From contig NC_031769.1 of NCBI RefSeq assembly GCF_001522545.3, positions 2,261,006 through 2,325,005 on the forward strand: DNA of 64,000 nucleotides. Direction: 5' to 3'. Positions 26,301 through 40,500 of the stretch are shown piece after piece (the stretch's first letter is position 1; every line of letters begins with the position of its first letter). The notes below the pieces were generated by a model, which was given only the letters and a program-made list of their open reading frames with translations, searched no databases and was not told where the DNA came from. Origin of the DNA: Parus major (lineage: Eukaryota > Chordata > Aves > Passeriformes > Paridae). The translations under genes and the position numbers were made by a program.

Positions 26301-29300
26301 AAGAAACACAGGAATGTGGAAAATGTAACCCGTTCTGCATGTATATGTTTAGCTGTAGCTAGTTTAAACACTGGGAGAGCTTGGAAAGTTGTTTTGATAT
26401 TATCTTTGGATGTGCACACTTTGGATGCTGCCAGTCTTTTAATTATTTTTTTCTTTTGGTTGTCTACAACAGCTGAAAAATCTGTAAATGATGGGTGGGG
26501 TGCTTGGATATTTTATGGAGTGGAGTGCCTTAAAACCAGATGATAATCTGTTCTTTGTGTTAATTCACTTTATTTTTGTAATTGCAGAGCCTCCAGTTAC
26601 AGTCACCCAACCTTTGGTGGGTGGATCTGTCTCAGAAGGGGGAGTGGCTCGCCTGGAGTGCACACTGTCAAGTAAAACCCAGGAGAAAGTGACTTGGTTC
26701 AAGGGAAAAGAACAAATAAAAGCTGGAGGGAGGTACGAGATCCTCTCTGAGGGAACGAAGCAGATACTCATTATCCATGGATTTAAACCTGAGGATCAGG
26801 ACAGCTACACCTGCATGGCTTCTCCAGAAGTCAAATCTGTTGCCAGCCTGTGTCTCGAAGGTGTGTGCATTGCTGGGGTGTTAAATCAGATCTGGTATGG
26901 ACATCCAGGGGCATCCCCACAGCTGGGACTGGAATTAATTTTCTTTTACAGCCTATCATAACAATCCAAAAGGAATTGTTATTTTCCTGTTTGGCACTGA
27001 CCAATATGTTCCTGCATCCCAAACAGTTTTGGGTTGCCTAGGTTAGAGTTTCTGGGGATAGATATTTAAAGTGTGACATTATTGTCTCTACATGAACTTT
27101 TGGTGCCTTTTGAGATACTTTAGGGTATTCTGTGAATGTTCCAGACAACCTGGAGCATCTCAAAAGGGACTGGGCAACATGTAGAGCTGTGTGAGTGTGA
27201 ACCAGACACCTTCAGACCTAGGCACATCCAAGCAGGCAGGTGTGTCCATGTGAGACGGGAGTCTCAGTTCCCAGGACAGCCACTGGAGATCTGTTCAGGA
27301 CAGACAGGGAAGCCCTGTATTTCTGGGAGATAGGATGAGCCTGGATAGCTTTCCAGGCTCCACAGGCAATCTTAACCACCAGTCCATCAACTGCAACATT
27401 AAAAAGGGCAGAAATCTATTTATTGGGTTCAAATGTGCAAGGAATAAAAAACACCCTGTTGTTTGGTAATGTTTTAAGTGCGTGCATAGAATCACAGGAC
27501 TGTCGAGGTTGGACACATCTTCTGAAAGTGATGTGGTCCATCCTCCTCCTCTAAGCGTGGTCAGCTAGGACAAGTTCACCAGGATCAGATTAACTTCCCA
27601 GAGAGGGTGTGAAGTCTCTTTCTCTGGAGATATTTAAAATCTATCTGGATGCTGAATAATGTGATCCAGGAGACTGTGCTTGAGCAGGGAGGTTGGACTA
27701 GATGATATCCAGTGGTCCCTTCCAACCTTCCCCATCGTGTGATTCCATAAATTCCCATTTTTTTCTCAATATCATGCTTAGTTAAATGCCACTGAGGTTC
27801 TCCTGTAGGTTGTTTCCATGTGCTTTATCAAAACTCAGATATTTAACTTCTCATCTGTTTAATTCCCTGCAGTTCCCACAGTGTCAATGCTGAAGGAGAT
27901 TTCCAGGGAAGCTCCCCCTGCCAGCCGGGCTGAGGAGCTGGTGGATGGACACATCCAGCCCAGCCTGCCCCCTGAAGCTGCCCAGGAGGGAGATCTTCAC
28001 CTCCTGTGGGAAGCCCTGGCCAAGAAACGCCGTATGAGCCGGGAGCCCACCTTGGATTCCATCAGTGAGGTGCCTGAGGAGGATGAGAAGCTTCAGAAGC
28101 TGAGGAAGGAGGAAGCAGAGATGTCTCACTACTATTCAGAGGAGTACTCCACGTGTGACGAGCTGGCCAGGACAGGAGAGGCAGATTTCTCTTTCACAAG
28201 CTCTGATGATGAGTCTAGAGCTGGGACTCCTTCCCTAGTAAACTACCTCAAGAAAGCTGGGAAGAAGAGCATCAGTGTTACCAGCAAGGTTCAGTCCACC
28301 TCCACAGAAAAATTATGGAAACAGTGGGAGACATCCACTGTGGAGACCACTGTGGCCACCACGGCTGCTCAACCAGCTGAACCAGAGCTTCCAGATTTAA
28401 ATGATCCCTCCATGAACAAGGCGGCTGTGAAGATCCAAGCTGCTTTCAAAGGCTACAAAGTCAGAAAAGAGATCAAGCAGCAGGAGTGCCCAGTGTTTAC
28501 TGAGACCTTCAAAGACTTCTCTGGAGAGCCTGGAAGCACCCTGCACCTGGAGTGTGTGGCCCACAGCAAAACCGACATGAACGTCCGGTGGCTGAAGGAT
28601 GGGAAGGAGCTCTCGGATGGTCGCTACTACCACATAGACAGCTACAGTGACGGCACCTGCTCCTTGATTATCGCTGGCCTGGACAGGAAGGATGCCGGTA
28701 AATACACCTGCGAGGCATCCAATAAGTTTGGCAAGGTCTCACACAGCGCAAAGGTGGTGGTTGGCACTCAGGAACCTCAAGTTCTTCCTAAGGAGAAGAG
28801 GAGTAAGCAGAGCACTGACAGCGAGACAGAGAGCTCGTCTGGCAGCGAGTTGGACGATGCTTTCCGAAAAGCAGGAAGGAGACTCCACAGGCTCTTCAGG
28901 GCCAAGATCTCCACGGAGATCTCTGATGTAGAGGAAGAGCTCTTTGTCAGCGCAGACGAAGGGGACATTGACGTGGTTGACCACCAGACGTACCGCGAGG
29001 ATGACCAGTACATCTACATCAAGTTTGAAATCATGTCTGAGGCCAAATCAGCCGCCACGCGGTTCAGAGAGATGTTTGGTGCTCTGGGAATTCCCGTGGA
29101 GATCAGCATCTTAGAACAAGGCCCAAAAAAAATTGAATTGCGCATTGGGAAGGCATCACCTCCCACCTTTGGGAAGTTTGCACCTCCAGTAGCAAGACCT
29201 CCACCACCTTTGCTGACTTCTGACACAGGTAGGGGAAGCAAACCTTGCTTATTCCCTGGAAAAGACAGTGGGAGCAGGTGACAATATAATTTTTTCTACT

Positions 29301-32300
29301 CTTAAGCAATTTATTTTATTTTTTTTTTAATTTGGTGCAGAATTTTTTATCAAAGCTTTGCACTTTTAGAAAAAATAATGACTTTTATATTCTTTTTCAT
29401 TTTGAGAGAGGGGAGGCACATGGGTGGGGGGATTGCAATGTATTGACTTATCTGTGAAGCCAGAAATGCCACCTACTACAGAGTGACCATAAATACTATG
29501 ATTATTGTCCTTAAGTGGATTATGTAGTTTTTTAGAATGGTTCTGAGGGAGACAAGACATTTGGCAAGGAGAGGAATAAGGACAATATATAATTGGCAGC
29601 TGTGGCATTGCTGTGCTGATGGAATATCTTCGTAGTGCTGGGGAGTTTCCTGACTCTTCTAGAGAAAATTAAAAACCTGGAAACCAGAAGTCTGACTAGC
29701 AGGGGCCTAAAATATACCTTTAGATTAAAACCAAACTTTTCTTTCTTCTCTCCAACCACCCCAACTTTAGCCCCCATGTTCATGACCGAGCTCCAAAACC
29801 AAGAGGTCCAGGATGGGTACCCAGTGAGCTTTGACTGCATCGTCATTGGCAAACCCCTGCCCACGGTTCGCTGGTTCAAGGACGGCAAAGCTATTGAAGA
29901 AAACGATCACTACATGATCAACGAGGACCAGGAGGGGTGTCACCAGCTAATCATCACCGCCGTGGTCCCCACGGACATGGGCGTCTACCGGTGCCTCGCT
30001 GAGAACAGCATGGGGGTGGCTTCAACCAAGGCTGAGCTCCGTGTGGACTGTAAGTCTAAAAATCACTGTAGGAAAACAAGAAAAGCAGTTCCACTGAGAC
30101 CTATTTTTTTAAAATTTTTTATTCCCAAGGAAAGCAGCATTTACATCTTAAAGAAAAATGTTTTGGCCACAAAATTTTCATTTTCAAACCTCTTGGGTTC
30201 AGCTGGGTTTTGCCAAGTCCATGGCAAGGTTCAGAGCAAAGCTTTTGGGGTCAACAGAGGTGTTTTCCATAATCAAGGGATGTGTGGGATCCTGCTGCAG
30301 TACAATATAAAATCCACCTTCCAGTTACTCAAATTAGTAAGGGAACTAAACTAAAGTAAGAACTATTTAAGAAAGAAAAGTAGTTTCAAAGCTCAGATTA
30401 TTCAAGACCTGTCTTTTTCCATTTACCAGTGACCAGCACGGACTATGAGACAGCAGCAGATGCAACAGAGACATCATCTTACTACAGTGCCAAGGAATAT
30501 ATTTCAAGGTAAAATATGGAACTCTGGCTCTAATCTCTGACTCAGTGAGATCATTCTGTGTATTTATGTCAGGGCTGGGTTTGGTGTGTCGTGCAGGGCA
30601 AGGTTAAAGCCATAAAGGAGCATCCAGCCCAGCTGAGATGCAATAACTGCAACAGCTGCACATTTGCCATGGGCAGACTTGTTCTGGAGCCTTCAGGCAA
30701 GCTGGGGTATTTCCTCAAGAAAATTCCTCTGTTGCATCAGTCAGATGGTGCTGGGTCTGTTCTCGAGATGCCAAAACCCACAGACTGAACTTACCTAAAA
30801 TAGGTCATTCTGATTCCTAACTCTCACCTGGCACTCTGATTTTCTTCTTTCTAATTCCAATTGCTGCTTAGCCGGGAACAGGAGGAATCCACCACTGAGG
30901 AGGAGCAGCTGCCCCAGATCTTTGATGAGCTTCATGATATTCATGTGGCACCTGGAGCATCACTGGCTAAATTTCACTTGAAGGTGAAAGGTGAGTGGAT
31001 CCCATGGTATTGTCAGTTTTCCAGGTCTGATATCAGGTTGAAGTGCTGGACAAGGTTTTCCAAGGTGCTCTTCTGCAGCTGTGACCCTGGGCTGAGCACC
31101 GAACAGGAACTGTTGGAGCAGACTCAGATTTAGTGCCTCATTTTATGTCCATATATCCAGGCATAATGACAGGCACATGCTTCTGAAAACTGAATTCTGG
31201 ATTTCTCTGAGCACAGGAGCAACAAGGAATAATGATCTCAACATTATCATTATATATTTCATATATTTATATAACATAAATAACTATATCTAGTATAATG
31301 TATTAGTAATAATCATAATAGTATTAATAAAAATTAAGTCAGTCTCCTTCATTCTCTTCAATAAATGAAGCAGTCATGGACTTGCCTTCCTCTATTTTTA
31401 CATTGCTCCTACAATGTAAAAACTGCAAAAACTTCACCCTGGTGTTGACTCTGGTAGGGAGAGGTAGGGATTTTCCTGTTTTCTCCTGTTGCTGTCTATA
31501 AAAATTATGGGAATGCATTTGGCTTCAAAATTTCTCTTTGTGAACATTTCAAATCAGACCTAAGTGCTGATTTTTCAACCTCCAAGGCATTTGAACATGC
31601 AGACAATATGGGGAGTGCCAGAAACTGAGGAGAAAGGAAAGAATTTTAAGAGACAAATCAAATTTAATGCATTTATAAGCATTCCTAATTGGTGAAACCC
31701 TTGAAACAGGAGCCCTGTTAAACCCTTGAAACAGCAGAGGATCTGTCAGTTTGGAGATGCTCCCAAATCAGTTTTGCCAATGAATTTTGTTCTCTGTGTC
31801 TGTAACTTCTCCTCACAGGGTACCCTCAGCCTCGTCTCTACTGGTTCAAAAATGGGCAGCCCCTAAAGGCCTCGGATCGTATTCTCAAGACTGACAGGCA
31901 GGAATTCCATTCCCTGGAAATCCGAGACGTCACCAAAGCAGATGCTGGCCAGTACTTGATATTTGTCATCAACTCTGCTGGCTCTGCGTATTCCTCAGCC
32001 AGGCTGGTAGTCAAAGGTGGGTGTTACTCTATTTTGGGCTGTTCCAGAGGCTCTTACCATTTTTTTACTGAGAAAACCTCCAAAGGTAACTCAGGTGAGG
32101 TGGGGAAGTCTGTAGGTAAAAGATGATGTTACTTCTCTTGGTTCACCTGTAAATTTGCTGTTTAAGAGGATGATGATGCCACTTCTCTGTTGCCTGACTG
32201 TTGTCTCATGGACAGGTATTTTATTCTTGCCTATCCTCATTAACCTTAAAACCTCATTTCATTAAAACTTAGGTACTCTTAAAAATCACACCAATATTTC

Positions 32301-35300
32301 TGTGTAAAATCTCCACTGGAGTCACTTTGGGAGCTTTTCTGTGCAGCTCCTGGATTGACACTTATTTGTATTTGTCATGTTGTGTTTTCTCCTTGTGTTC
32401 CAGACCCCTATGAGAAAGAAGAGCCATCAAAAACAGGTGAGAGAAGCCTCAACAGGTGAGAACAGAAGCCCCAGGAATTTTTCAGTCTAAACTCACTTTG
32501 TTCCATCAATAATATTATTTCCAGATTCCCATGAGCAGCTGATACCACCAAGATTCCTTGAAAGATTTACAAATAAGAGGGTGAAAAAGGGTGCAAGCAT
32601 CACATTATCTGTGAAAGTTGAAGGTAAATGAGCAGATACCTCATTTCTCTGAATAACACTTGAAATGTGGAACTTCACATTCTTCTCTCTCTGCCCCTAA
32701 GTCATTGTAACCTCATTTCCTGTATCTGAAGTCTGGGATTCTGCTCCCAACTTACATTTCTTATAAAGACACCTCACAGTAAAGCATCTTGTTTTTCTTC
32801 ACCTACATTTTTCTGTATGTAAAAATGGGGATAATGACACTTTGTAGTATGATGCATATTGACCATTAACTGTCTGGTGATTGAAAATTTTGGTTTCATG
32901 GAAAGATTTAATATCTCTATGTGCATGTTGTAAAATGTTTTATCTTCCTTTATTGCATTTTATGCCTGTTATTGTTGGGAAAGTATCAGAAAATTGATCA
33001 AAACAGCATTTTTTTTCACAGCAAGGCTCGTATTTTTAAGGCAGGAACACAAATAGGAAGATTAAAGCTCATTGCACCAATTTTCCTCTAGGACATCCAC
33101 CGCCAACAATCACTTGGATGAAAGAAGAGTCTCGGGAAGACATCCTGTGGATCAAACCAGACACTCCTGGCTATAAACTTGCCAGTTCCAACATGCACCA
33201 CAGCCTGATCCTGTTGGATGTCAAGAAGAAGTACAGTGGAGCTTACACGTGCATTGCCACCAACCAGGCTGGCCAGTCCATCTGCACCGCCAACCTGGAA
33301 GTTGCAGATGGTAAATCTTTGCTGCAGCACAAACACTCTCTCTATATTTCCCTTTTATGCAGTGCCTAAGGGAAAAAACCAAGTGTAACTCTTTAGGAAA
33401 TTTTCCAATCACGCCCCAAAAAATGAGTTTTCTAGAGAGCAGCCATGATTTCACTTGTCTTGCAAATGGTTACACTCTTTACTTCTATGATATTTTAGAT
33501 TTTTGACTCTGTTTTGTATTAATAGCAGTATCTTTTCTGTATAAACAGAAGGCAAGTCTAAGGAGCAACCAAATTAAAGAAAGGCAATGTTCAGTAACTG
33601 GGAAAAGTCACCTTTACAAAAATTTTTGGAGTGCTTTACTCTGCTGAGGTATTTTGGATTGTATTAGAGTTATTTGATTTTTGCAGAGCTTTCCAAGGCC
33701 TCTTTTAACACAATAAAATGGAGGAAAAACAAATGCATACTGGGAACAGGGGCAGAGCTGTGAAGAATTCCATTTTTCTATTATCCTGCCTTGCAGTGTG
33801 GAGAAATGGGGCAATTATATATTTTCCATGAACAGGGAGAGAAGGAAACTGTTGCCATCAGAGGATTGGGAATATATATCCCAGGTCAGGAGCTGCTGCA
33901 GTGCTCCCAGTAATCCACATCTAGAAAATGTGCCTGCATTAAATACCTAAAAAAGGACATGATGTGCCTTCTGTCCTCTAATGATAAACCCCAATCTTGC
34001 AGTGAAAGAGGCTGAAGTCCTGACCCAGGAGCGTGTGATGGTGTCAGAAGCCATCATGACCACACTGGGGTAAGTGATTGGATGTGTGGGAGAAGGGGGG
34101 AATGTGTTCCCCATTTGGCTCTCCTTACTACCCATTTTATTGTATTTTATTTTTATATATTTATTATTATTGTCATTGTTATTATATTATATATTTTTAT
34201 ATATTTTTATATACATTTTATTGTAACTTTTAACTCTGCTTTATTTTCTTTTACAGAACTATTCAGTCCTCTGAAGGTAAGAGAAGATGTTTTCCCTCTC
34301 TTCTTCCTGCCCTCCATAACTGCAGCTGAGACTGTCAATGTATTTCATGTATCCAGTTATTTTTGTCCAGTTTTCTTGAAATTTTCTGGAATGTTGGAAC
34401 CTTTCAGGACTGCTCACTGGTCAAGGTTGAATTATTGGATGAACTGAGAACAAGCACAGTTTTAAAAACAGGAGAAGGGAAGAAAACCAAACAGTCCTTC
34501 CACAGAAGGTTTTATTACTCAAAGAGATGAATTTTCAATGACACTGCCAGCCTAATAACAATTTTTCTTTTTTCCAGGAGACCTTGAAGCTGGCAGAGAA
34601 GGTGTGCCCAAAAGCCCTATTTCATTAGCTGATGTTGGCTCAGAAGAGTTCTTCCAGAAACTCACCTCACGTATCTCAGAAATGGTATCTGCAAAAATAA
34701 CTCAGGGTAAGGAATCTGGAAAACCCAGTTTAATTACGGTAGGAAAAAAAAAGTAATCTCTTTTTTTAAGTGTCATTTAATTATAAATGAGATTTATGCA
34801 GCAGGTTTTGAGACAGTCATGCTATATAAGCAAATGAACATTTGTCAATGCTTAGGGGTAAGAAATTTTTGTAGGAGTCCATCCAACCCGCACATCTCAG
34901 TCTGGAATTTTAGACTAGAAAAAAGCTATTATAGTAAATTGTAAAAATAAAAGTGTATTTTGCATATCTTAGGTATTTTGAATTCCTCAGGTATTTATCA
35001 CTCCTAAATGAGAAAGCAATCCTGTTTTCTGTACTTCCCACATCTTCAAGTTGTACCCCACAGTAGAATTTTAAAATCAAATTAAGGCTGAAAACTCTGT
35101 GCACAGCTATGCAATAATCCAATGATTTGTTGAGTTGAATGAAAAACTCTGGTTTGTGTCTGCCCTGATTATCTTGTAGGAAAAAAATTAACCAGGAGCA
35201 AAAATAGAGGCATTAACTCTCCAAACAAATATTCTTGCAGTGCAGCAGCAATACCTGCAGTAGGCCTGCAACACCATAATACATGATTGAATTTGATTTG

Positions 35301-37524
35301 AATTTGGATTTGAACATCCAAATTATTCATTTAATCCTAAACATCAATAGGAAATCACACTAAATACTACTGTGAATGCTCTTCCTAGGAAGAAGAAAAA
35401 TTATGGTAGATTTGTTTCATGTTTAAATTGGGGATATTTATTTAACACTTTGCTGTTGCTCTGCTTTTCAGCTAAACTTCGAGTACCGGGTGCTGAAAGT
35501 GATGATGAGTCAAGAACTCCCTCTGCATCTCCTCGCCATGGACGATCCAGACCTTCATCCATTGCTCAGGAATCCTCCTCTGAATCTGAGGATGGGGATT
35601 CCAGAGGGGAGGTATGATATCTTTATGGACAAGTTTGACACAAGGAGAAAACTAAACTTAGAATGGCCAACCTATGATGGTATAGGTATCTTCATCCTCT
35701 TTTGTGAAGTAATTCAATTTTGTAGGTGTATTTAGTGGTTAATTGTTGTGTCTGTGCTACAGAGCACAGAGAGTCAAATTCTGATGCTCACCCTGTGATC
35801 CTTCAAGTCCTTCAAGTCAACATGGCAAAAAAATACCCATGACTTGGCATCTCTTGCTTTCATGGCTGAACTTCAGAAAGTCAGAAGCTGATTTTCTGTG
35901 GCCTTGGACAGAGTTGGCCAGAGGAATCTTGGTGGGAAGTTCCTCATGAGGGAAATGAAGAGCACTAAGTGACTGTAGTCTCATGCCTGCAGATCTTTGA
36001 TGTCTACATGGTCACTGCTGACTACGTGCCCGTGGCGCCGGACAAGGAGACCATCACCCTGAAGGAAGGACAATATGTGGAAGTCCTGGATTCAGCTCAT
36101 CCCCTGAAATGGCTGGTCAGGACTAAACCCACAAAATCAAGTCCCTCTCGACAGGGTTGGGTGTCTCCAGCTTACCTGGACAAGAAATTAAAGGTGACTG
36201 ATCATGTTTAGTTACTTCTCATTTAAAATTTCTTGTTCCTGTTGCAGTTTAGAGCCATCCCTTTTGCAAGGAGTGATGGAGGAGGAGGTTGTTGAAGGGG
36301 TCTGGAAGAAGGTTTTACTTTTTCATGTTTTTATTAGACAATATTTTTGGTTTGTGCAGGGGTTTCTGGATTGGAAAGACCTGAAAACTCTCCAGCACAA
36401 AAGAAATTTCACACTGGGTTTAGTAATTGTTGAACTAAACATGACTGTGAACACATGAGAGATATTCCTCAGGATGTATAGATAAAAGCACTGTCCACTT
36501 CCAAGAATTGTTTTAATTTTTTTTCCTAATATTGTAGTTGTCACCAGAATGGGGAACCATGGAAATTCCAGAGTTTCCTGGAGAGTTTGTTTCTGAAGAT
36601 GAATACAAAAGGAAGCTAAGGTGAGCTTGTGTCACTTGGTGTTTGTATCTTTGAATTTTCCTGCCTTTTGAACCATTTGTGTTTTGTGATTGATTTCAGC
36701 CTAGGAAAATTCCAGGCAATTGAGATCACAGAATCCTAGAATGGTTTGGGTTGGAAGGGACCTTAAATACTATCTAGTGTCACTGAGTCCTGTGGGATGG
36801 GACAACTTCCACTGGCTCCATCCATCCATCATCCATCCATCATCCATCCATCACCCATCCATCCATCATCCATCATCCATCCATCNNNNNNNNNNNNNNN
36901 NNNNNNNNNNNNNNNNNNNNNNNNNNNNNNNNNNNNNNNNNNNNNNNNNNNNNNNNNNNNNNNNNNNNNNNNNNNNNNNNNNNNNNNNNNNNNNNNNNNN
37001 NNNNNNNNNNNNNNNNNNNNNNNNNNNNNNNNNNNNNNNNNNNNNNNNNNNNNNNNNNNNNNNNNNNNNNNNNNNNNNNNNNNNNNNNNNNNNNNNNNNN
37101 NNNNNNNNNNNNNNNNNNNNNNNNNNNNNNNNNNNNNNTCCCTCTCTCCCTTCCTCCCCCATCCCCTCCCCAGAGGGGAACTTTCAACACACCCAGCAGT
37201 CAGTTCCTCTGATCATAAATCTCTACTGCCTAAAAGCCTCTCAAGGACAATTGTGATGATTTTTCTGTGATTTCTTTCTGCCCATCTGTCTCTCCTTCAG
37301 TGTTCTCATTCAGGAGCTGCTGATCTCAGAGGAAGATTATATTCAAGATTTACAGTTCCTGCAGACTCATCACCTTAGGTACACTGAGACCTGTCCCAGC
37401 GTGCCAGGAGCTGTTGCCAGTCAGAAATCCACCATCTTCAGGAATATTGATGACATTGGTCGCTTCCATTCCAGGTGGGCATTCCCAAGTGCCTTCATCG
37501 GATACCAAAGAATGGCAGTACTAA

Positions 37525-37555
<31 letters not shown>

Positions 37556-37558
37556 TAT

Positions 37559-37590
<32 letters not shown>

Positions 37591-40500
37591 TTCTTACTTC
37601 TGTTATTATTATTACTATTCTTACTATTATTCCTGATGTGGAGCACCGGCAGTGCTGAGGTGCAAGGGAATTGATGCTCCTTTTAGGAGGGTGAATGATG
37701 GCATGGCTTAAATCATAGCACAGGGTTAGGACTTCCATAATCCCCTTCAGAGCTTCAAAGCTTCCTGTGTCCAGCTTAATTTTTACTCTTTTAAGTGAAT
37801 TTAACTGAGAAACAGTGAATTATGTTAAAAAGGCAGCCAGTTCTTACAGGCACTTCAGTGGTGTCTTCATAGAGATATTAATCCATGTAAAACTGATGGC
37901 AGCATCCATGAATTTCAGGACACCTTCTACTATCCCAGGCTGCTCCAAGCCCTGTCCAGCCTGGCCTTGGACACTTCCAGGGATCCAGGGGCAGCCACAG
38001 CTTCTCTGGCCCTGTGCCAGGGCCTGCCCACTGTCACAAGGAAGAATTTCTTCCTAATATCCCATCTAACCCCTCCCTCTGTCAGTTTAAAGCCATTCCC
38101 TGTCATCCTGTCCTCCAGGCTCTTGTCCAAGTCCCTCCATCCCATCCCAGCTAAGAGGAATGGCATTGTGCTGTGTGAATAGGCACTGAGAAGTTTAATG
38201 CTCATTTCCCCCCATCATTTCCTTTAACCTGTGTTAACCTGACATCTCCTGATGCACAGCCTGCCTGCTGGGGCCCTGTTTTAGCCTCATTCCAGCACCT
38301 TTTCTCCTGTCCCCACAGTGTCTTCCTCCGGAGCTTGCAGGGCTGTGACACTGATGATGACGTGGCCATGTGCTTCATCAAGCACGAGGCAGAGTTTAAC
38401 AAGTACATCCAGTACCTGGTGGGAAGGGTCCAGGCTGAGTCAATTGTTGTCAGCAAAGCTGTCCAGGATTTCTACAAGGTAAGGCAGGAGCCAAAAGCAC
38501 CTGTGGAAAATTCATCCTGTAACCCACTGCATCACAAAACTATTTGTTAATCACAAATGTGAACCTCAAAAGTGTTTGTAATATCTTTTGTTAAAAATAA
38601 TGATTTTTAGTTCACTTTCCAGCTTTTTCTGGTAAGCGCAGCCAATATGGGAACATATTGTTATGCATTTATTAATATCATAAACTTTAAACAGATATAA
38701 ATGTGGCTGTGTTTATGTAATTGTAATTAAAGGATGTTTTAAGGGCTATGACATTTTAAGACCAAGAGAACTCGCATAAATCATAAATATAGATAGACAA
38801 ATATTGTTTATCTGCTCCACCTACTCAAGATTTTTTTTTCTATTGCTCTTTATAACAACCTTTCCTTGTTATTCCATATATTTTTTCAGAGATACACAGA
38901 TGAATTTGTAACTAATGAAGATCCCTCACAGCCACTGATCCCACCACTGCAGCACTACCTGGAAAAACCCATAAACAGGATTCAGCAGTACCAGACAATA
39001 ATTAAGGTAAAGAGATGTTGCTACAGGTTTGCGTTCTGCTCTGTGCAGTTTGTGCAGGAAAAGATTTTATTTTTATTTCCTATTTCTTGGCTTCCTTCTG
39101 ATGCAGCAACGATTGAAAACTGCTTGAGTAAATAAGAGATTAATCAGTGGTGGTGTTCTCAAAAGAGTTTTGTAAATGTAAATCCAGGTGAAGGTTCACA
39201 GAATCCAACTCCATAAAGTTTAGTGAGGCTTTATCTTTAACTATATGTGAAGATATAGGTATGATATAATAAATGCCTGCATGGATGACAGGTATGAATT
39301 TGCTTCAAACTCAGCAACATTTATGTGATAAAGATAAGCAGTTTTCATGTCTAAGATAATGACTTCCCTCTTCTTTTCCTTATGTTTTATACTGATATTA
39401 TACTATGATGAAATTCTTGTTTTCTGAAAAGCTTTGCCCCATTCTACCACCCTGAAATATTTTGTCTTTCAGGCTTGCATCTGTTTTACTGTCTTAGACC
39501 ACAAGCAAACATCTGAGTTTTTATATTGAGTAATACATATTGAGTAATACATAAACAGTATTTTCATAGGAAATAGCACTAGGATACTCAGGAAGAAAAT
39601 ATTCATGGCAAAATATTTATGTATTCTAATCTTGTATAAATTAGCAGTTTGAATATTTTGAAGAACTTTCTACTACTGAACGCATTCTCGCACACAAACA
39701 CCAACATTTTTAGGGGTCTCTTGGAGGAGCAAAGGCATTTTCCATGCCTTCATCACTGGAAGAGAGGAACAAGAACAAGTGTGAGAAGAACAGGGAAAAT
39801 GCCATTTCACATTTTTTCCAGTCTCTCTTTTTATTAATCTAAAGTTGGCTCATCACATGAATTCCTTGTCTTCTGGTACTGTGAGGGTCAGCAGAAGAGA
39901 AATGCAATGGGAACATTTAGGATCACTTTGGAATTTTTGGTTTTCAACCACCAAAGCATATCTGGTGTTTATTTCAACTTTCATCTTTGCTTAATGTCAA
40001 CTGGTGTAAGGAAAATCCAGACTGGTTAGTCTTTGAGACTAACCAGCAGAATAGGTAGGAAAGAAAAGACTTTGTTATTTGAGAAGCACATGGTGAAAAA
40101 TGGGATAAAAGTTGCTCAGGTGAAAGAGCCAGAGCAGATACTGAGAAACTCTTTGGCTCTGAAGGAGCTGCTTTTTTTTCTCTCTGATTGCCCACTAGTA
40201 TTTTCTTCATTCACCTACAGGAATTAATCCGAAACAAAGCCAGAAACAGCCAGAACTGCACTTTGCTGGAGCAGGCCTATGCCATTGTGTCTGCCCTCAC
40301 CCGAAGAGCAGAGAACAACCTCCACGTCTCACTCATTGAGAATTATCCCGGGACCTTGGAAAGCCTGGGGGAACCCATCCGACAGGTAACTGGAATTTCC
40401 CAGTCGCTGTTGGTTCCGTGTGTGCCTTCACCAGTCTCCAAGGAGCCTTAATTCTTAGAAGAAAATCCTTTAGAAATGATGTCTGAAAGAGATGATTTGC

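Noticed and set aside
27884..29309. Minus-strand frames opposite the IQ exon
   Set aside because: They mirror the coding strand of a strongly supported exon and lack their own signals.
36720..37270. Long open frames across the N gap
   Set aside because: They exist only because unknown bases were not counted as stops.
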